DNA of 64,000 nt. Origin: Massospora cicadina. Its lineage: Eukaryota > Entomophthoromycota > Entomophthoromycetes > Entomophthorales > Entomophthoraceae. The notes beneath the pieces are model-generated. The model saw only the letters and a list, made by a program, of their open reading frames with translations, was not told the origin of the DNA and did no database searches. The translations under genes and the position numbers were made by a program. The stretch covers positions 1 through 64,000 of the forward strand of contig JAKSZP010009556.1 in assembly GCA_022478985.1 (NCBI GenBank). Direction: 5' to 3'. Positions 1 to 9,635 of the stretch are shown in pieces; positions within the stretch are counted from its first letter, which is position 1; each line of letters starts with the position of its first letter.

Positions 1-368
1 GGGTGTAGGCCAAGATGTGATGGCATCCACTTTGCTAGGTGCCATGGTGAACCCATTTCTTCCCACAACATAACCAAGAAATTCAACTTCCTCCTGTGCA
101 AACTCACAATTTGATAGCTTCACATGCAAGTTGTACCTTCCAAGCTGTTCAAAGACCAAATTCAAGTGAAGTAAGTGTTCCTCCTGCGTCTTATGTGTAG
201 ATCAAAATGTCATCAAGGTAGGATATGCAGAAGTGTTCCAGATAGCCACCCAGCACCATATTAATCATTTGTTGAAATGTACTAGGTGCGTTGCACAACC
301 CAAATGGCATCACCAGATACTCAAATAGCCCAAATTGTGTCTTAAACGCAGTTTTCACTCATCACCTT
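1..368 (-). pseudogene. Ty3 chromovirus reverse transcriptase, C-terminal part (family P)
   Basis: Read on the minus strand this encodes the palm and thumb of a Ty3 reverse transcriptase: [20 protein letters not shown], then ISYLDDILI with the catalytic Asp pair intact, then a stretch like VEFLGYVVGRNG. It is the direct continuation of the fragment at 6,322-6,915; element G1 sits between them. A TGA replaces the Trp of the GDEWKTAF motif and further stops follow, so it is dead. The rest (RNase H, integrase, 3' LTR) would lie beyond the left edge of the window. Confidence 0.85.
364..368. repeat. Target-site duplication of G1, left copy
   Basis: The five bases ACCTT just before the left LTR are repeated at 6,322-6,326 just after the right LTR. 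A 5-bp duplication is usual for Ty3 integrases. Removing G1 and one copy rejoins the host reverse transcriptase. Confidence 0.9.
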
Positions 369-875
369 TGTTGCAATTCAGATATGACTGGACAATAAGC
401 CCTAAGTCAATATGGTGGAATAAATGGAATCCGCTGAGTTATTATGATACAATTAATTGAGCGCCTCAAAATGAGGCGATATTGGGTTGTTGGGAGATCG
501 GCTGAATTGGGCAATCATGAATTGACATAATAAATAATTGGTGGAACCAATGAGATACTGAAGTGAATTACTAAGCCATGAAAGTGGTACCATCCGAAGT
601 TGTTACCATACAAGTGGGATGAGATGATTGAGGAAGTCAAATTGTTAGTAGTTTTAGAGTGAGTATAGCAGCGAAAATCTGCTGTATTGAATATATTAAA
701 TAAAAGAGAGTTGAGGGAGCGAGTACTCCATATTTATTTATTTATTCATTTATAGGTTTATTCTGTTGTGTCAAGGACAACGATCATTATATTGTTGGTC
801 CTAATTGCTCAGTGGGTCGAACCCTGTGAAAAAAATCTGTTGGCGTATCTCTCAAATACCGCCAATTTTATAACA
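369..875 (+). repeat. G1 5' LTR
   Basis: Begins TGTTGCAATT and ends TTTATAACA. It aligns end to end with 5,814-6,321. Differences are concentrated in the first 100 bp or so; the remainder is nearly identical. The AT-rich block near 735-760 and the AATAAA-type run near 697-703 are candidates for promoter and polyadenylation signals. Confidence 0.93.
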
Positions 876-876
876 G

Positions 877-893
877 TGGTGCTCACTACAGGG
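877..893 (+). promoter_or_regulatory. G1 primer-binding site
   Basis: TGGTGCTCACTACAGGG starts two bases after the LTR end, as expected for the complement of a tRNA 3' end (its complement ends in CCA). The same first twelve bases occur at the matching place in family X (48,560-48,578), and a mutated form occurs in Z (44,811-44,827). The primer tRNA is not identified. Confidence 0.8.
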
Positions 894-899
894 GGCCCA

Positions 900-1909
900 T
901 TGACCAATAACAATACAATGAAAACTCAGCTGCTGGCTATGTCGCATCCAGGTTGTTTTGATAAGGAATCTGCGTGAAATGCTGGGGTCTGTTGCATATG
1001 AGGAGTTGAGACTTGCATTAGATACTGTTCTCAAGAGGCAAGATGAGTTGCTTCAGAAGGTTTACAATGATAAGTTGCCGCCATTTGATTGTGAAGGAAA
1101 TATTCATGGGTTCTTTCACCAATTTGAGTTTGCAACTGAAGGTACTTTGGATTGATGGAGGGCGAAACTATTGCTCTCCTCTTTGGATGTTGGGAGTGCT
1201 GATTAAGTCGTTTGTTACCTCTCAGTTAGTTCTGTTTCATACCATGAAGTTAAGGAGACAGTGTTGCGGTTGCTAGGCGGAAGCGCGAAAATGTTTCATC
1301 AAAAAGCTGAGTTTCTAACCATTGGGTTTCAACATAATGAGAACCTCACTGCATTTGCTGATTGATTCTCAGCAGAAGCCCATGTGTCATTTGGGGCAGG
1401 AGTTTTACCTGAATGTGACATAAGCATAGCGTTAAGCTCTGCTGTGAAACCATATGGAGAGCTTTTTAATGCTTTGGCTCAATATTTAGAGGTTGATGTA
1501 CCTTTGCTTAAACTTGTTCAAATTCTACACCGGCTATCTGCTACCTTCCCTCCACCCAGCATAGAGAGGAACCCTATTGCCTCCGCTGCTAGCTTTGTTT
1601 ATACGGAGGAATCATCCCTCCCTGTTCAGCGCCTAGTTGGCATCCCCTGGCCTTATTATCATCACCAGCCTCATTTTCAACCAAGTTGCCAACAGCAGTT
1701 CAACTCTCATAATGGGCCTGGTTACACTGTTCAATACCAGTCCACCTTTTTTTTGTGGCCCATTTCACACCACTCAAGGACGCAGGTCACATAGGGTTAA
1801 TTGCTTTTTGTGCAGTCACCTGGGGCACCTAGCTAGGAGTTGTCATAACCATCGGGTTCAGTACCTATTGTGGGAGCAGTATAATCAGGGAAAAGTCAGA
1901 GCGGAGTAG
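900..1909 (+). pseudogene. G1 gag, with CCHC zinc knuckle
   Basis: This is a gag polyprotein relic spread over several frames. A helical, charged part is readable at 958-1,155 and 1,384-1,794. The nucleocapsid knuckle is clear at 1,802-1,843: Cys-x2-Cys-x4-His-x4-Cys in the context CFLCSHLGHLARSC. Gag would package the element RNA into cytoplasmic particles. In-frame stops, for example the TGA in the context of CGATTCTC near 1,362, break it. Confidence 0.8.
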
Positions 1910-1911
1910 AG

Positions 1912-2908
1912 ATGGGACTCTCTACCTCCGCTGTTCTGACTCAAAACGTCCCACCTGAACCTATTCCTACACAGCCAGCAGATGTTTCCTGGTATGATGA
2001 TGCTTTTCTATACCATCAGCCAGTTGGAGGGGTAAATGTGCTACCACAAATGCAATTCATGGATACAACAGAAGCAGGCCCCCAGGAGCAACCAAAGCCT
2101 TATGCATGTAAAATGTTTAATCAACTTTCTACTGATGAACCAGATCCATATGCTGATGCGCTTCTCTTAGAAGGGGTGAATGTGGCCCTCCCTGTGAAAG
2201 CTATTGTTAAAGAATACCCTAAAGTTGGGGAGAGTATTATAAGCTTCCTTGGAAAAAGTGATGCGTTAGATGTCCATGTTATAAACAATCAGAATGCATC
2301 TTATTCTGAGTGCACTTACTGTGACACTGTTGTAGCAAAAACCTGAGTTCATGCGATAATTGATACAGGTGCCCCAATCAACATAGTGTCCACAAAGTTG
2401 GTGGCAAGGCTGGCATTAAAGCCTGACGTGGAACATCATATGGTGTATGGGACTGCAGGCGTAGAAAACACGGTCTCTGAAGGAGCGTACATCACGCTCC
2501 ATTTGCAACTTGGGTCAATTGTCATTGTAGCCCCAATCCATAATGCTACCAAACAATAACTATGACCTTTTAATTGGAACTGCTTTTATGCGCCACTTTG
2601 GGGTTGTTGTTGATATGACTGCCAAGACATTCGAAATTATGGGGCAGCGGATCCCAATCTACTTTACCTCCAGCGGAATGCCAAAAGATCTGGTACACAT
2701 GAGTCATAATAACATTGCATATGGTGATGGGGTGGTTTCAGTTCGCTATCATCAACTTAAGCGCAAGAAACGGGCCCTTCCCAATCAAATTCATGAATAT
2801 CAAGGGCTATCACTTAGAGCTGTGGGCCCTATATCTATTCCCTCTGGACACCAAGTAATCATAAACACTGAGTTAGAGGTGGAAGTGCCTGCTGGGCTTT
2901 ATGGGTAG
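1912..2908 (+). pseudogene. G1 aspartic protease region
   Basis: An open stretch with acidic linker sequence (1,912-2,346) is followed by the retropepsin active site AIIDTGAPIN, with DTGA at 2,362-2,373, and about 200 bases later by the flap and C-terminal motif LLIGTAFM near 2,566. The enzyme would cut the Gag-Pol polyprotein. The catalytic Asp is kept, but a TGA at 2,343 and a frame change near 2,540 separate the parts. Confidence 0.82.
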
Positions 2909-3299
2909 GTCATTGGGCCTTATCAGCAATCACGGCTTGAGCCTCATGTGTCCCCAGGCATTATACTTCTGGGATGTGGGGAGATCAAGGTCTTAGTAGC
3001 AAATCTTCAGAATAAACCAATGCAAATTCACTGACACCAAATAGTGACATACTTACATTTCATTCCAGTTGAAGAGGTCCTCCAGGTTCATGAGTTCGGT
3101 TTGTTGGATGAATTTGGCCTGCCCATTGAAACACAGCCCAGCATAATGGCAGTTGTACCGCGCAAAAATTTAATGGGGCTAACGGAAGACCAAAGAGATC
3201 AAGTAGAATCCTTATTTCAAAATATAAAGAGATCTTTGCGGTTGACAATCATGATTTGGGGTGCGCTTGGGGGGTTGTTAATTGACTGGACACTGGGGA

Positions 3300-4160
3300 T
3301 CATCCCCCCATCAGGTCTCAACCAATCCGTCAATCACAGGCAGCTGAAGAAGTTGTAAATGCGGAGATTGACCAGCTGTTAGTGCAGGGAATACTAAAAC
3401 CATCTAAGAGTCCATGGGCTTCGCCTGTCCTAATTGTTAAAAAGAAGGATGGCACTAACTGCATAGTAATCAACTACTGGAAGCTCAATAGCATCACTAA
3501 AAAAGATTCATATCCTCTGCCACAGATTGATGATGTGCTGGATCAGCTAGGTGGAGCCCGCTACTTCTTGGCGATGGACTTGATATCTGATTATTGGAAA
3601 ATTGAGTTGCCCACGGCGGAACAAGAATAATGCGCCATAATCACATCCAAAGGGCTTTTTAAACCAACTCATATGCCACAAGGGCTATGTAATGCCTCAG
3701 CTACATTCCAACGAGCAATGGACACCATTCTGGGTGATCTCAAGCTATTGTGTGTTCTTGTGTACCTCAATTATATTAATGTCTTTTCTCACACATTCAA
3801 TGTGCACCTTACCCATCTGGAAGAGGTATTTCGCCGACTGGCTGGGGACAATATTAAGCTCAAGCCCAGGAAATGTCACTTCTTCAAGGATTAGTTAGAG
3901 TACCTCGGTTTTGTGGTGGATGCAACTGGGCTGAGACCCCAACCAGCCAAGGTGCAAGCTATTCAGAAAATGACTAAGCCAGCCAGTAAGCGGGAAATTC
4001 AGGTTTTTTTGGGGATGGTGGGTTGTTACTGACGCTTCATACCCAATTTCAGTTGCATCAGAGGTCCACTGTTTGAGCTGCTAAAGAAGGATATCATGTT
4101 CGAATGGATGGAATGGCAACAATGCGACTTTGATACACTTTGAACGGCACTAATTAGTGC
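3300..4160 (+). pseudogene. G1 reverse transcriptase
   Basis: Typical Ty3 order is visible: KPSKSPWASPVLIVKKKDGT, then YPLPQIDDVLDQL, MPQGLCNASATFQRAM, and a downstream RKCHFFKD. The catalytic YLDD box at 3,763-3,774 reads YLNY, so both metal-binding Asp residues are lost. Stops at 3,628 and 3,892 and the TGA in FLGMVGCY-stop-RF near 4,031 confirm that it is dead. Z carries the closest relative in this window. Confidence 0.9.
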
Positions 4161-4179
4161 GCCCATATTATGCTACCCA

Positions 4180-4735
4180 ATTTTAAAAAGGAATTTATTG
4201 TACAAATGGATGCATCTCTTTCCGCTGTGGGGGTAGTTTTGTCAAAAAAAGATGATGAAGGGGAGGAGCACCCAGTGGCGTTTTGCAGCTGAAGTCTGAA
4301 TAGCCATGAACATAAATATACTGTGACTGAGCAAGAGTTCTTAGCAGTGATCTACGCGTATAAGCAATTCAGAGTCTACCTGCATGGGGTAAAGTTCAAA
4401 GTAGTAACAGACCACACATCATTACGCTGGTTGCAGAACCTCAAAGAACCTGAAGGCCGTTTGGCTCAATGGACTCTTAAGCTGCAGGCTTATGATTTTG
4501 AGATCCTTCATTGGCCAGGAGCAAAGCATCAGAACGCTGACTTTTTATCTCGATTTCCGACTGTTGTGGTGATGGCGGACCTCAGCAATGTGATGTATGT
4601 CAAGATGCTCAGAGGAAAGTATGATGACAAACCACCCCAAGTGATCAAAGCATTAAATGAGATGCGAATGAATACTTTCCAACGGAATGAGGAACTGTAC
4701 AAGTTTTTTGGTGATTCTATGGTGAATTTTCTGTG
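4180..4735 (+). pseudogene. G1 RNase H and linker
   Basis: RNase H begins with MDASLSAVGVVLS near 4,205. It runs through TEQEFLAVIYAYKQFRVYL and VVTDHTSLRWLQNL to the usual end, ILHWPGAKHQNADFLSR. The motifs DAS, E and TDH are present. The 3' half (4,323-4,736) is one open frame, while a TGA in FCS-stop-SLN near 4,290 breaks the 5' half. It would remove the RNA strand during cDNA synthesis. Confidence 0.9.
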
Positions 4736-4739
4736 ACCC

Positions 4740-5813
4740 TCGTCCAGCCAGGAATTATTATAAGCCCACAAGGCAGTCAGACATGGTGGAGTGCGCAAGA
4801 CAATGGAGTTTTTGCACACTTGGTACTATTGGAAAAGTATGAACTTTGATGTGCTTGAAACCATTTTTTTGCCATCAGTGCCAAGTGGAGAAGCCATTCT
4901 GCTGTAAGACTTCTTATCAGGTAGTGAAACCCCATTTTGCTTGGCATACTGTTTCTCTGGATGTCGTTGGTCCCTTGCCAACAGGAGCTAACTGGTGTAA
5001 GTACATTCTTGTGGCTATTGACCATTTGACCTGGTGGGTCAAAGCAAGGGCAATATAAGATTTGGGAGAAGTTACAGTGGCCAAGTTTGTGATGTAGTGC
5101 ATTATTAAGCGACATGGATGCCCTCAGTTTATTATCACGGATAACAGAACCAATTTCACCTCGCAATTCCTCCCCAAACTGAACAATATTATGGGTATCC
5201 GCGGGGTTCTAATGACCACATACCACCCCAAATCTAATAAAGTGGTCAAACAAGTGAATGGGACTCTGGTGAATATCCTGCGAAAATTCTTAACAGATTG
5301 ACCATCTGATTGGACCTACCTTCTTTCCACTGCCATGTTTGCCTATAACATCAGTTACCATTCCACCACGGGAAAGAGCCCCTTCCAATTACTATATGTC
5401 TGACACCCAGCTCTTCCAGCGTTACTTTATTCGTGTGTGGAAGACACCAGTGGAGTGGAGCCCCACCACTATTTGACTAACCTTGCAAACATTCTGATCA
5501 AATTGCAAACTGAAGCATTTCCTTCAGCTTAGCCAAGAAGATCAGGAATCAGGCTGCTGATCAGGTACATTAAAGTGGGTTAGCGCAGTTCAAGGAAGGC
5601 GACATGGTTCTCTTCCACGAACAGCATGGGTTTGGGCAGAAACACAAGCTGATCAGTATATGGATTGGTCCGTTCAAAGTCATTGAGAAACTGGGGTCAA
5701 CTCATATACTATCAAGGACCCCGCTAGTGGTCAAATTATCAACTGAGTGCATGCAAAGTTCCTCTGGGCGTATAAGCAATAGGAGCCTTATTGTCCAGTC
5801 AAGGAGGGGATAA
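4740..5813 (+). pseudogene. G1 integrase
   Basis: A degraded zinc-binding region (CHQCQVEKPF near 4,873) precedes the core. Asp is seen in SLDVVGPLP and in [10 protein letters not shown]. The third acidic residue is lost: [10 protein letters not shown] stands where relatives have G-L-V-E-R, one G-to-A change. Stops near 5,056, 5,096, 5,299, 5,401 and 5,532 fit C-to-T changes. The C-terminal GPFKVIEKLGS motif lies near 5,670, and the frame ends just before the polypurine tract. Confidence 0.88.
5801..5813 (+). promoter_or_regulatory. G1 polypurine tract
   Basis: AAGGAGGGGATAA lies directly before the 3' LTR start at 5,814. This is the expected site for plus-strand DNA priming. Confidence 0.85.
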
Positions 5814-6321
5814 TGTCGCAATTCTGATATAACTGGATGATAAGCCCTCTTTCAATATGGTGGAATGGATGTAATCCACCGAGTTGTTATGAGTACAATT
5901 AATTGAGCGCCTTAAAATGAGGCGGTATTGGGTTGTTGGGAGATCGGCCGAATTGGGCAATCATGAATTGACATAATAAATAATTGGTGGAACCAATGAG
6001 ATACTGAAGTGAATTACTAAGCCATGAAAGTGGTACCATCCGAAGTTGTTACCATACAAGTGGGATGAGATGATTGAGGAAGTCAAATTGTTAGTAGTTT
6101 TAGAATGAGTATAGCAGCGAGAATCTGCTGTATTGAATATATTAAATAAAAGAGAGTTGAGGGAGCGAGTGCTCCATATTTATTTATTTATTCATTTATA
6201 GGTTTATTCTGTTGTGTCAAGGACAACGATCATTATATTGTTGGTCCTAATTGCTCAGTGGGTCGAACCCTGTGCAAAAAATCCGTCAGCATATCTCTCA
6301 AATACTGCCAATTTTATAACA
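5814..6321 (+). repeat. G1 3' LTR
   Basis: 508 bp from TGTCGCAATT to TTTATAACA, paired with 369-875. The host chromovirus resumes right after the ACCTT duplication at 6,322-6,326. Confidence 0.93.
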
Positions 6322-6915
6322 ACCTTATTTTATCTGTATCTGGTTGAATGCATCCCTCAAGTCAACTTTGGAAAAGATTGTAGCTCCAGAAAATTGGTCA
6401 CTCAAGTGATCAGCATCAGGTAAGGGATACCGGTTCTTTATGGTTATATCATTGAGATTCTGGTAGTTTATACATGGCCGTAGTCCACCATCCTTCTTAC
6501 TAACAAACAACAAGGGTGATGAACAGGGAGAGCGGGAAACCCGTATAAACCCCTTCTCAAGCATTGTATCCAGATATTCTTTCAGGGCATTTTGTTACCT
6601 CTTATTGAAATTATAAATAGGTCTTTGGGTGGGCTGCTTCCCTTCAAGTAAATCAATTGTGTGATCAAAGGATCCATGAGCTGGTAGTTGCTTAGCCTCC
6701 TCCTCTCCAAAAAGTGAAGCCCATTTTGGGAGATACTCAGGAATCTTTTCTTTACAAGGCTCCAATGGACCAACCTGATTTACAGTTGCGGACATGTTCA
6801 AACCTTTATGCTCTTCTAACACACACTCAATGAGCTTATCCTTTAACTTAAATTGTGATAGAGTTTCGTCCATAATTGTGCTGGAGTTCAACCTGTGTCC
6901 ACCAAGGATACCCAA
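6322..6915 (-). pseudogene. Family P chromovirus reverse transcriptase, N-terminal part
   Basis: On the minus strand a linker with LPAHGSFDHTIDLLEGKQP leads into ALKEYLDTMLEKGFI, SSPLLFVSKKDGGLRPCINY, ITIKNRYPLPDADHLSDQF and FSKVDLRDAFNQIQIK, the fingers of a Ty3 chromovirus reverse transcriptase. The gene then stops at the G1 insertion and resumes at position 368. One TAA separates the linker from the fingers near 6,594; otherwise the reading is good over almost 200 codons. Confidence 0.9.
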
Positions 6916-7235
6916 GAATTACAGGATGGGGTGAACTACGCAGGACCCAATACTCAACTTTTATTTTATTTATCCCAAACTTCAAATCAAATGAGACGTG
7001 AGCAGCGGTAAGCTAAAGACTTTTCATTATTTCACAAGGTTACTTTTATCAAAGGTTTCTTTTCAAGCAAGCCCAGCATTTTCACTGCATGCTGTGAGAT
7101 GAAGCTCCGTGAGGCCTACTGTCCAGCAAAGCCATAGTTTTCAAACACTTCTTTCCAACATTTAAGTTCACACTTAATAATGGATAGGACTGAGTATCAT
7201 TCTTTAATGAGAAAACGATGGTCTGGGGTTTCTCT
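6890..7235 (-). pseudogene. Family P aspartic protease
   Basis: In minus-strand reading the active-site region is MALLDSRPHGASS, where relatives have LDSGA, followed at the usual distance by HPVILGYPW, the retropepsin C-terminal motif. The Gly next to the catalytic Asp is Arg, and the frame shifts at least twice, so it is inactive. It lies between gag and reverse transcriptase as expected. Confidence 0.7.
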
Positions 7236-7286
7236 TCTTGTAATTCCCTTGAATACAGCATTCTTCTGCTCCGCCAATACTCGCCA

Positions 7287-7802
7287 TTAGATTCTGTGTG
7301 ATATCAATAACTTTTTTAATGGCAGTGTGGTGGGATGATGTCTGATTAATTCTGCTAAGCGGCTTCCTAACCCCTGTCTGAAGTAAAGTGCTCCCATTTC
7401 TTCATCTAACTCTGTCTTCTGAAAGATATCCAGGAACATCTTTATGTATACCTCAACAGTTTTCCTTTCTTGCTGAAAATTCATTAAGGCCATCCTTGAC
7501 TTTAATCTGGTGTTAGTGTGGGTTGCTGCTGCTAACAATTGACTTTTAAATTCCTCATAGTTAGTGCACACATTATCATTATTTTCTAGTTTACTTATAA
7601 ACCAACTCAGCGCATCACCAGTGAGTTGTGAACCCACTTCCATAATTTTCCGTGCATCATCTGAATAGGTCTCAGGATAGGCTTTAAAATATGCCCCCAA
7701 CAACGTAAGACCTTCTTTCACTTCAGCTAAAGATAATTTATTTTGCAATGGAACTGTAAGGTAAGTCATAGGTGTATAGTTGGCCACACTAACTGTCTGC
7801 AC
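7287..7802 (-). pseudogene. Family P gag (capsid region)
   Basis: An open frame of 171 codons reads as a Ty3 capsid: LQNKLSLAEVKEGLTLLGAY, GSQLTGDALSWFISKLEN, a central helix-rich part, and FRQGLGSRLAELIRHH. The L-x-G-x-A-x-x-W-F pattern is characteristic of retrotransposon gag. It continues upstream, through a single TAG that was probably CAG, into the membrane-segment ORF at 7,814-8,110. The knuckle was not found. Confidence 0.82.
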
Positions 7803-7813
7803 TTGACTGGGTC

Positions 7814-8110
7814 CTACTGCTCTTTAATAAGTTGTTTTATCTTTTTTACTGTGTAAAACATCCGCACCAGCAGTTGGTAACTTCCCATCAACAAAGCAGA
7901 TATCAAAGCCCCCAGTAAAAACGCGGTGGGATATTTATTGTAAATAGTGGTGGTCAAATTGTCAGGGACTGGTGTACTAATGACCTGGTTGGGGGTAGCT
8001 AACCATGAGTTAGCATAACCAAGGGGTTTAACACAGTATGACAAGGACACTAGAGGTGTACAGGTATAAGGAATGGTGGGTAAGCTGGTATGGGAGTTGC
8101 TTGAATACAT
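7814..8110 (-). CDS. Leader of family P gag with a hydrophobic segment
   Basis: 98 codons beginning MYSSNSHTSLPTIPY and ending in a basic KKIKQLIKEQ. Residues about 66-86 (YPTAFLLGALISALLMGSYQ) form a strong predicted transmembrane helix. Only a TAG separates it from the gag frame, so it was probably the gag N-terminus. A membrane segment there is unusual for Ty3 elements. It could instead be a separate small protein encoded before gag. I do not recognise a family. Confidence 0.45.
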   Translation of the reverse strand: MYSSNSHTSLPTIPYTCTPLVSLSYCVKPLGYANSWLATPNQVISTPVPDNLTTTIYNKYPTAFLLGALISALLMGSYQLLVRMFYTVKKIKQLIKEQ

Positions 8111-8173
8111 GGCTTAAAAAGGGGAAAGTTGGAAGAAAGTTTCTTGTAAGCTGGGGTGGTAGATCGGTATTGA

Positions 8174-8589
8174 TAACACCTTAGTAAATAAACTTAATAG
8201 TGTTTTCATTATAGAATATTTATTGACCGCAAAGATTAACCAAATGAATGCCTTGGTTTTATATACCATCCAACTTCCTGGACTTACCTAAGCTTAATTG
8301 ATTCTAAACAGTGCACTATTCTTATCTGGAGCTTATGGGATTATAACTTGCATGTGATTTTTGAAAGGCAGTGGGAATTGTCTCAGTCTCATCATAAATT
8401 CAATTTTGGTGCGATTAATTGACTCAAACTATTGCAATTGAAGTAATTAAACGATTAATTGAACATTTTCACTGCAATCATTCATTTGATATGCAATTAT
8501 TCGATCTAACTTCATCACATATCATATTGATCTGACTGACAATATCTGTAATCTCAGGAATTCCACTAATGTCAGGATTTACCCTGACA
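8174..8589 (-). repeat. Family P 5' LTR
   Basis: Read on the minus strand it starts TGTCAGGGTAAATCCTGAC at 8,589 and matches 28,229-28,650 and 63,434-63,850 over most of its length. All three contain a TATATAA-type box followed by a conserved AAGTCC-containing segment. The inner end near 8,174 is approximate. It lies upstream of the gag leader, so it is the 5' LTR of the interrupted element. Confidence 0.75.
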
Positions 8590-8599
8590 CCTTGGTTGA

Positions 8600-9635
8600 A
8601 AGGCGGTGGTACACAGCTCGTTGCAGTGGACCAAGATGATATGTCCACTAGGCTGAAAGCTGCGGAATGCAAGGTAGCTCAACTAAGTGCTCTAGTAGGC
8701 AGATAAAAACTACCCAATCCTAGACACATGAAAATTCTGGTACAGCCTAGTATTTGCAGACTAGTGTGAGTGAGGTTGAGTAGTTTACAAGATACTGTGA
8801 GATGTCTTGATTATCTTAATAATGAGGATGTGCTCAACATGAGATCTCTAGTAAATCATGCTAAAGGGCTTGTTGGGTTTCCATTTTTCTGAGCTCAACG
8901 GTGCTATGCCTAAGAAGCCCAACAGTCAATAATGAAGCCATCTAAGATGCACGACAAGTATATCTTTTCTTCTAAAGGTTACCAAGTCACCGTTTATGTC
9001 CCATCAGATAAAGTATCCGTCCTATAGTTAGTATGACGAAATAGACTTATTGAAGGCAAGTACCAAAACCAGATATAGATTAGCGACGCTACTTTATTAT
9101 AGTATAGATTGGGGTTGTTGCGAAGTTTGCAATACACTACATCAGGGCCCTTCCAGAGTGCCAGACCAAACAGTATGAGGACTGCTGACCCTTGGTGTTT
9201 CGCCTTCATAGGCGTACTAAGCCCTACAAGTCCACGTCTAACCCACTGACTCAGCAGACCAACAAATTCGCCTTAGCGCCATTGAGACCTGTTTGGAGTG
9301 CATTGGTAGTCCTCAGCCCACTTCCTGGGTGGCCCAACCCCTTGCTACTTCTCCCTCATGACCAATCGCCAGCCCCTCTTAGTGCACTGGCAAGTCCATC
9401 CCCCATTCTGGGGGCCATGGCTCCCACGCTACACCAACCTCATGGTTGCCTGCCATCAGCCCATCATTGTTGGTGGCCAGTTGGCCAGGTTCCTGTTAGG
9501 GGTTCCTTGTAAGGCTGAGGTATGGGAGCTGGCAGCATCAGCCACTCTAGGCGCATCACCCCGCACATTCCTTAGGCATATCATGTCCCATCTTATACCA
9601 CCAAGCTGCTTTCACTACTTCAATAAATAATAATA
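8600..9635 (+). pseudogene. Unrecognised decayed coding region
   Basis: The plus strand shows a protein-like reading with a few stops. First comes a charged helical part near 8,620-8,700 (DDMSTRLKAAECKVAQLSAL, coiled-coil-like), then LQDTVRCLDYLNNEDVLNMR near 8,790. A GC-richer Pro/Leu-rich part follows at 9,190-9,630 with two overlapping frames. It ends in an AATAAATAATAATA run near 9,620-9,635. It is richer in CpG than its surroundings. I recognise no family; a gag or ORF1 of another retroelement is the likeliest guess. Confidence 0.35.

Larger units (their letters stand above)
369..6321 (+). mobile_element. Complete Ty3/Gypsy LTR retrotransposon G1, decayed
   Basis: A full-length element of about 5.95 kb bounded by two LTRs of 507 and 508 bp, each TGT...ACA, and a 5-bp target duplication. 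The internal order is primer-binding site, gag with CCHC knuckle, aspartic protease, reverse transcriptase, RNase H, integrase and polypurine tract, so it is Ty3-type. It is inserted head-to-tail against a minus-strand chromovirus. Stops and frame changes occur in every domain, the YLDD box reads YLNY and the integrase Glu is Lys, so it cannot move by itself. Most stops stand where relatives have CGA, CAA or CAG. Confidence 0.95.

Noticed and set aside
768..977. A small secreted or membrane protein (frame repeated at 6,214-6,423)
   Set aside because: Both copies lie in the G1 LTR and the frames diverge at the LTR end; they exist only because the LTR is repeated.
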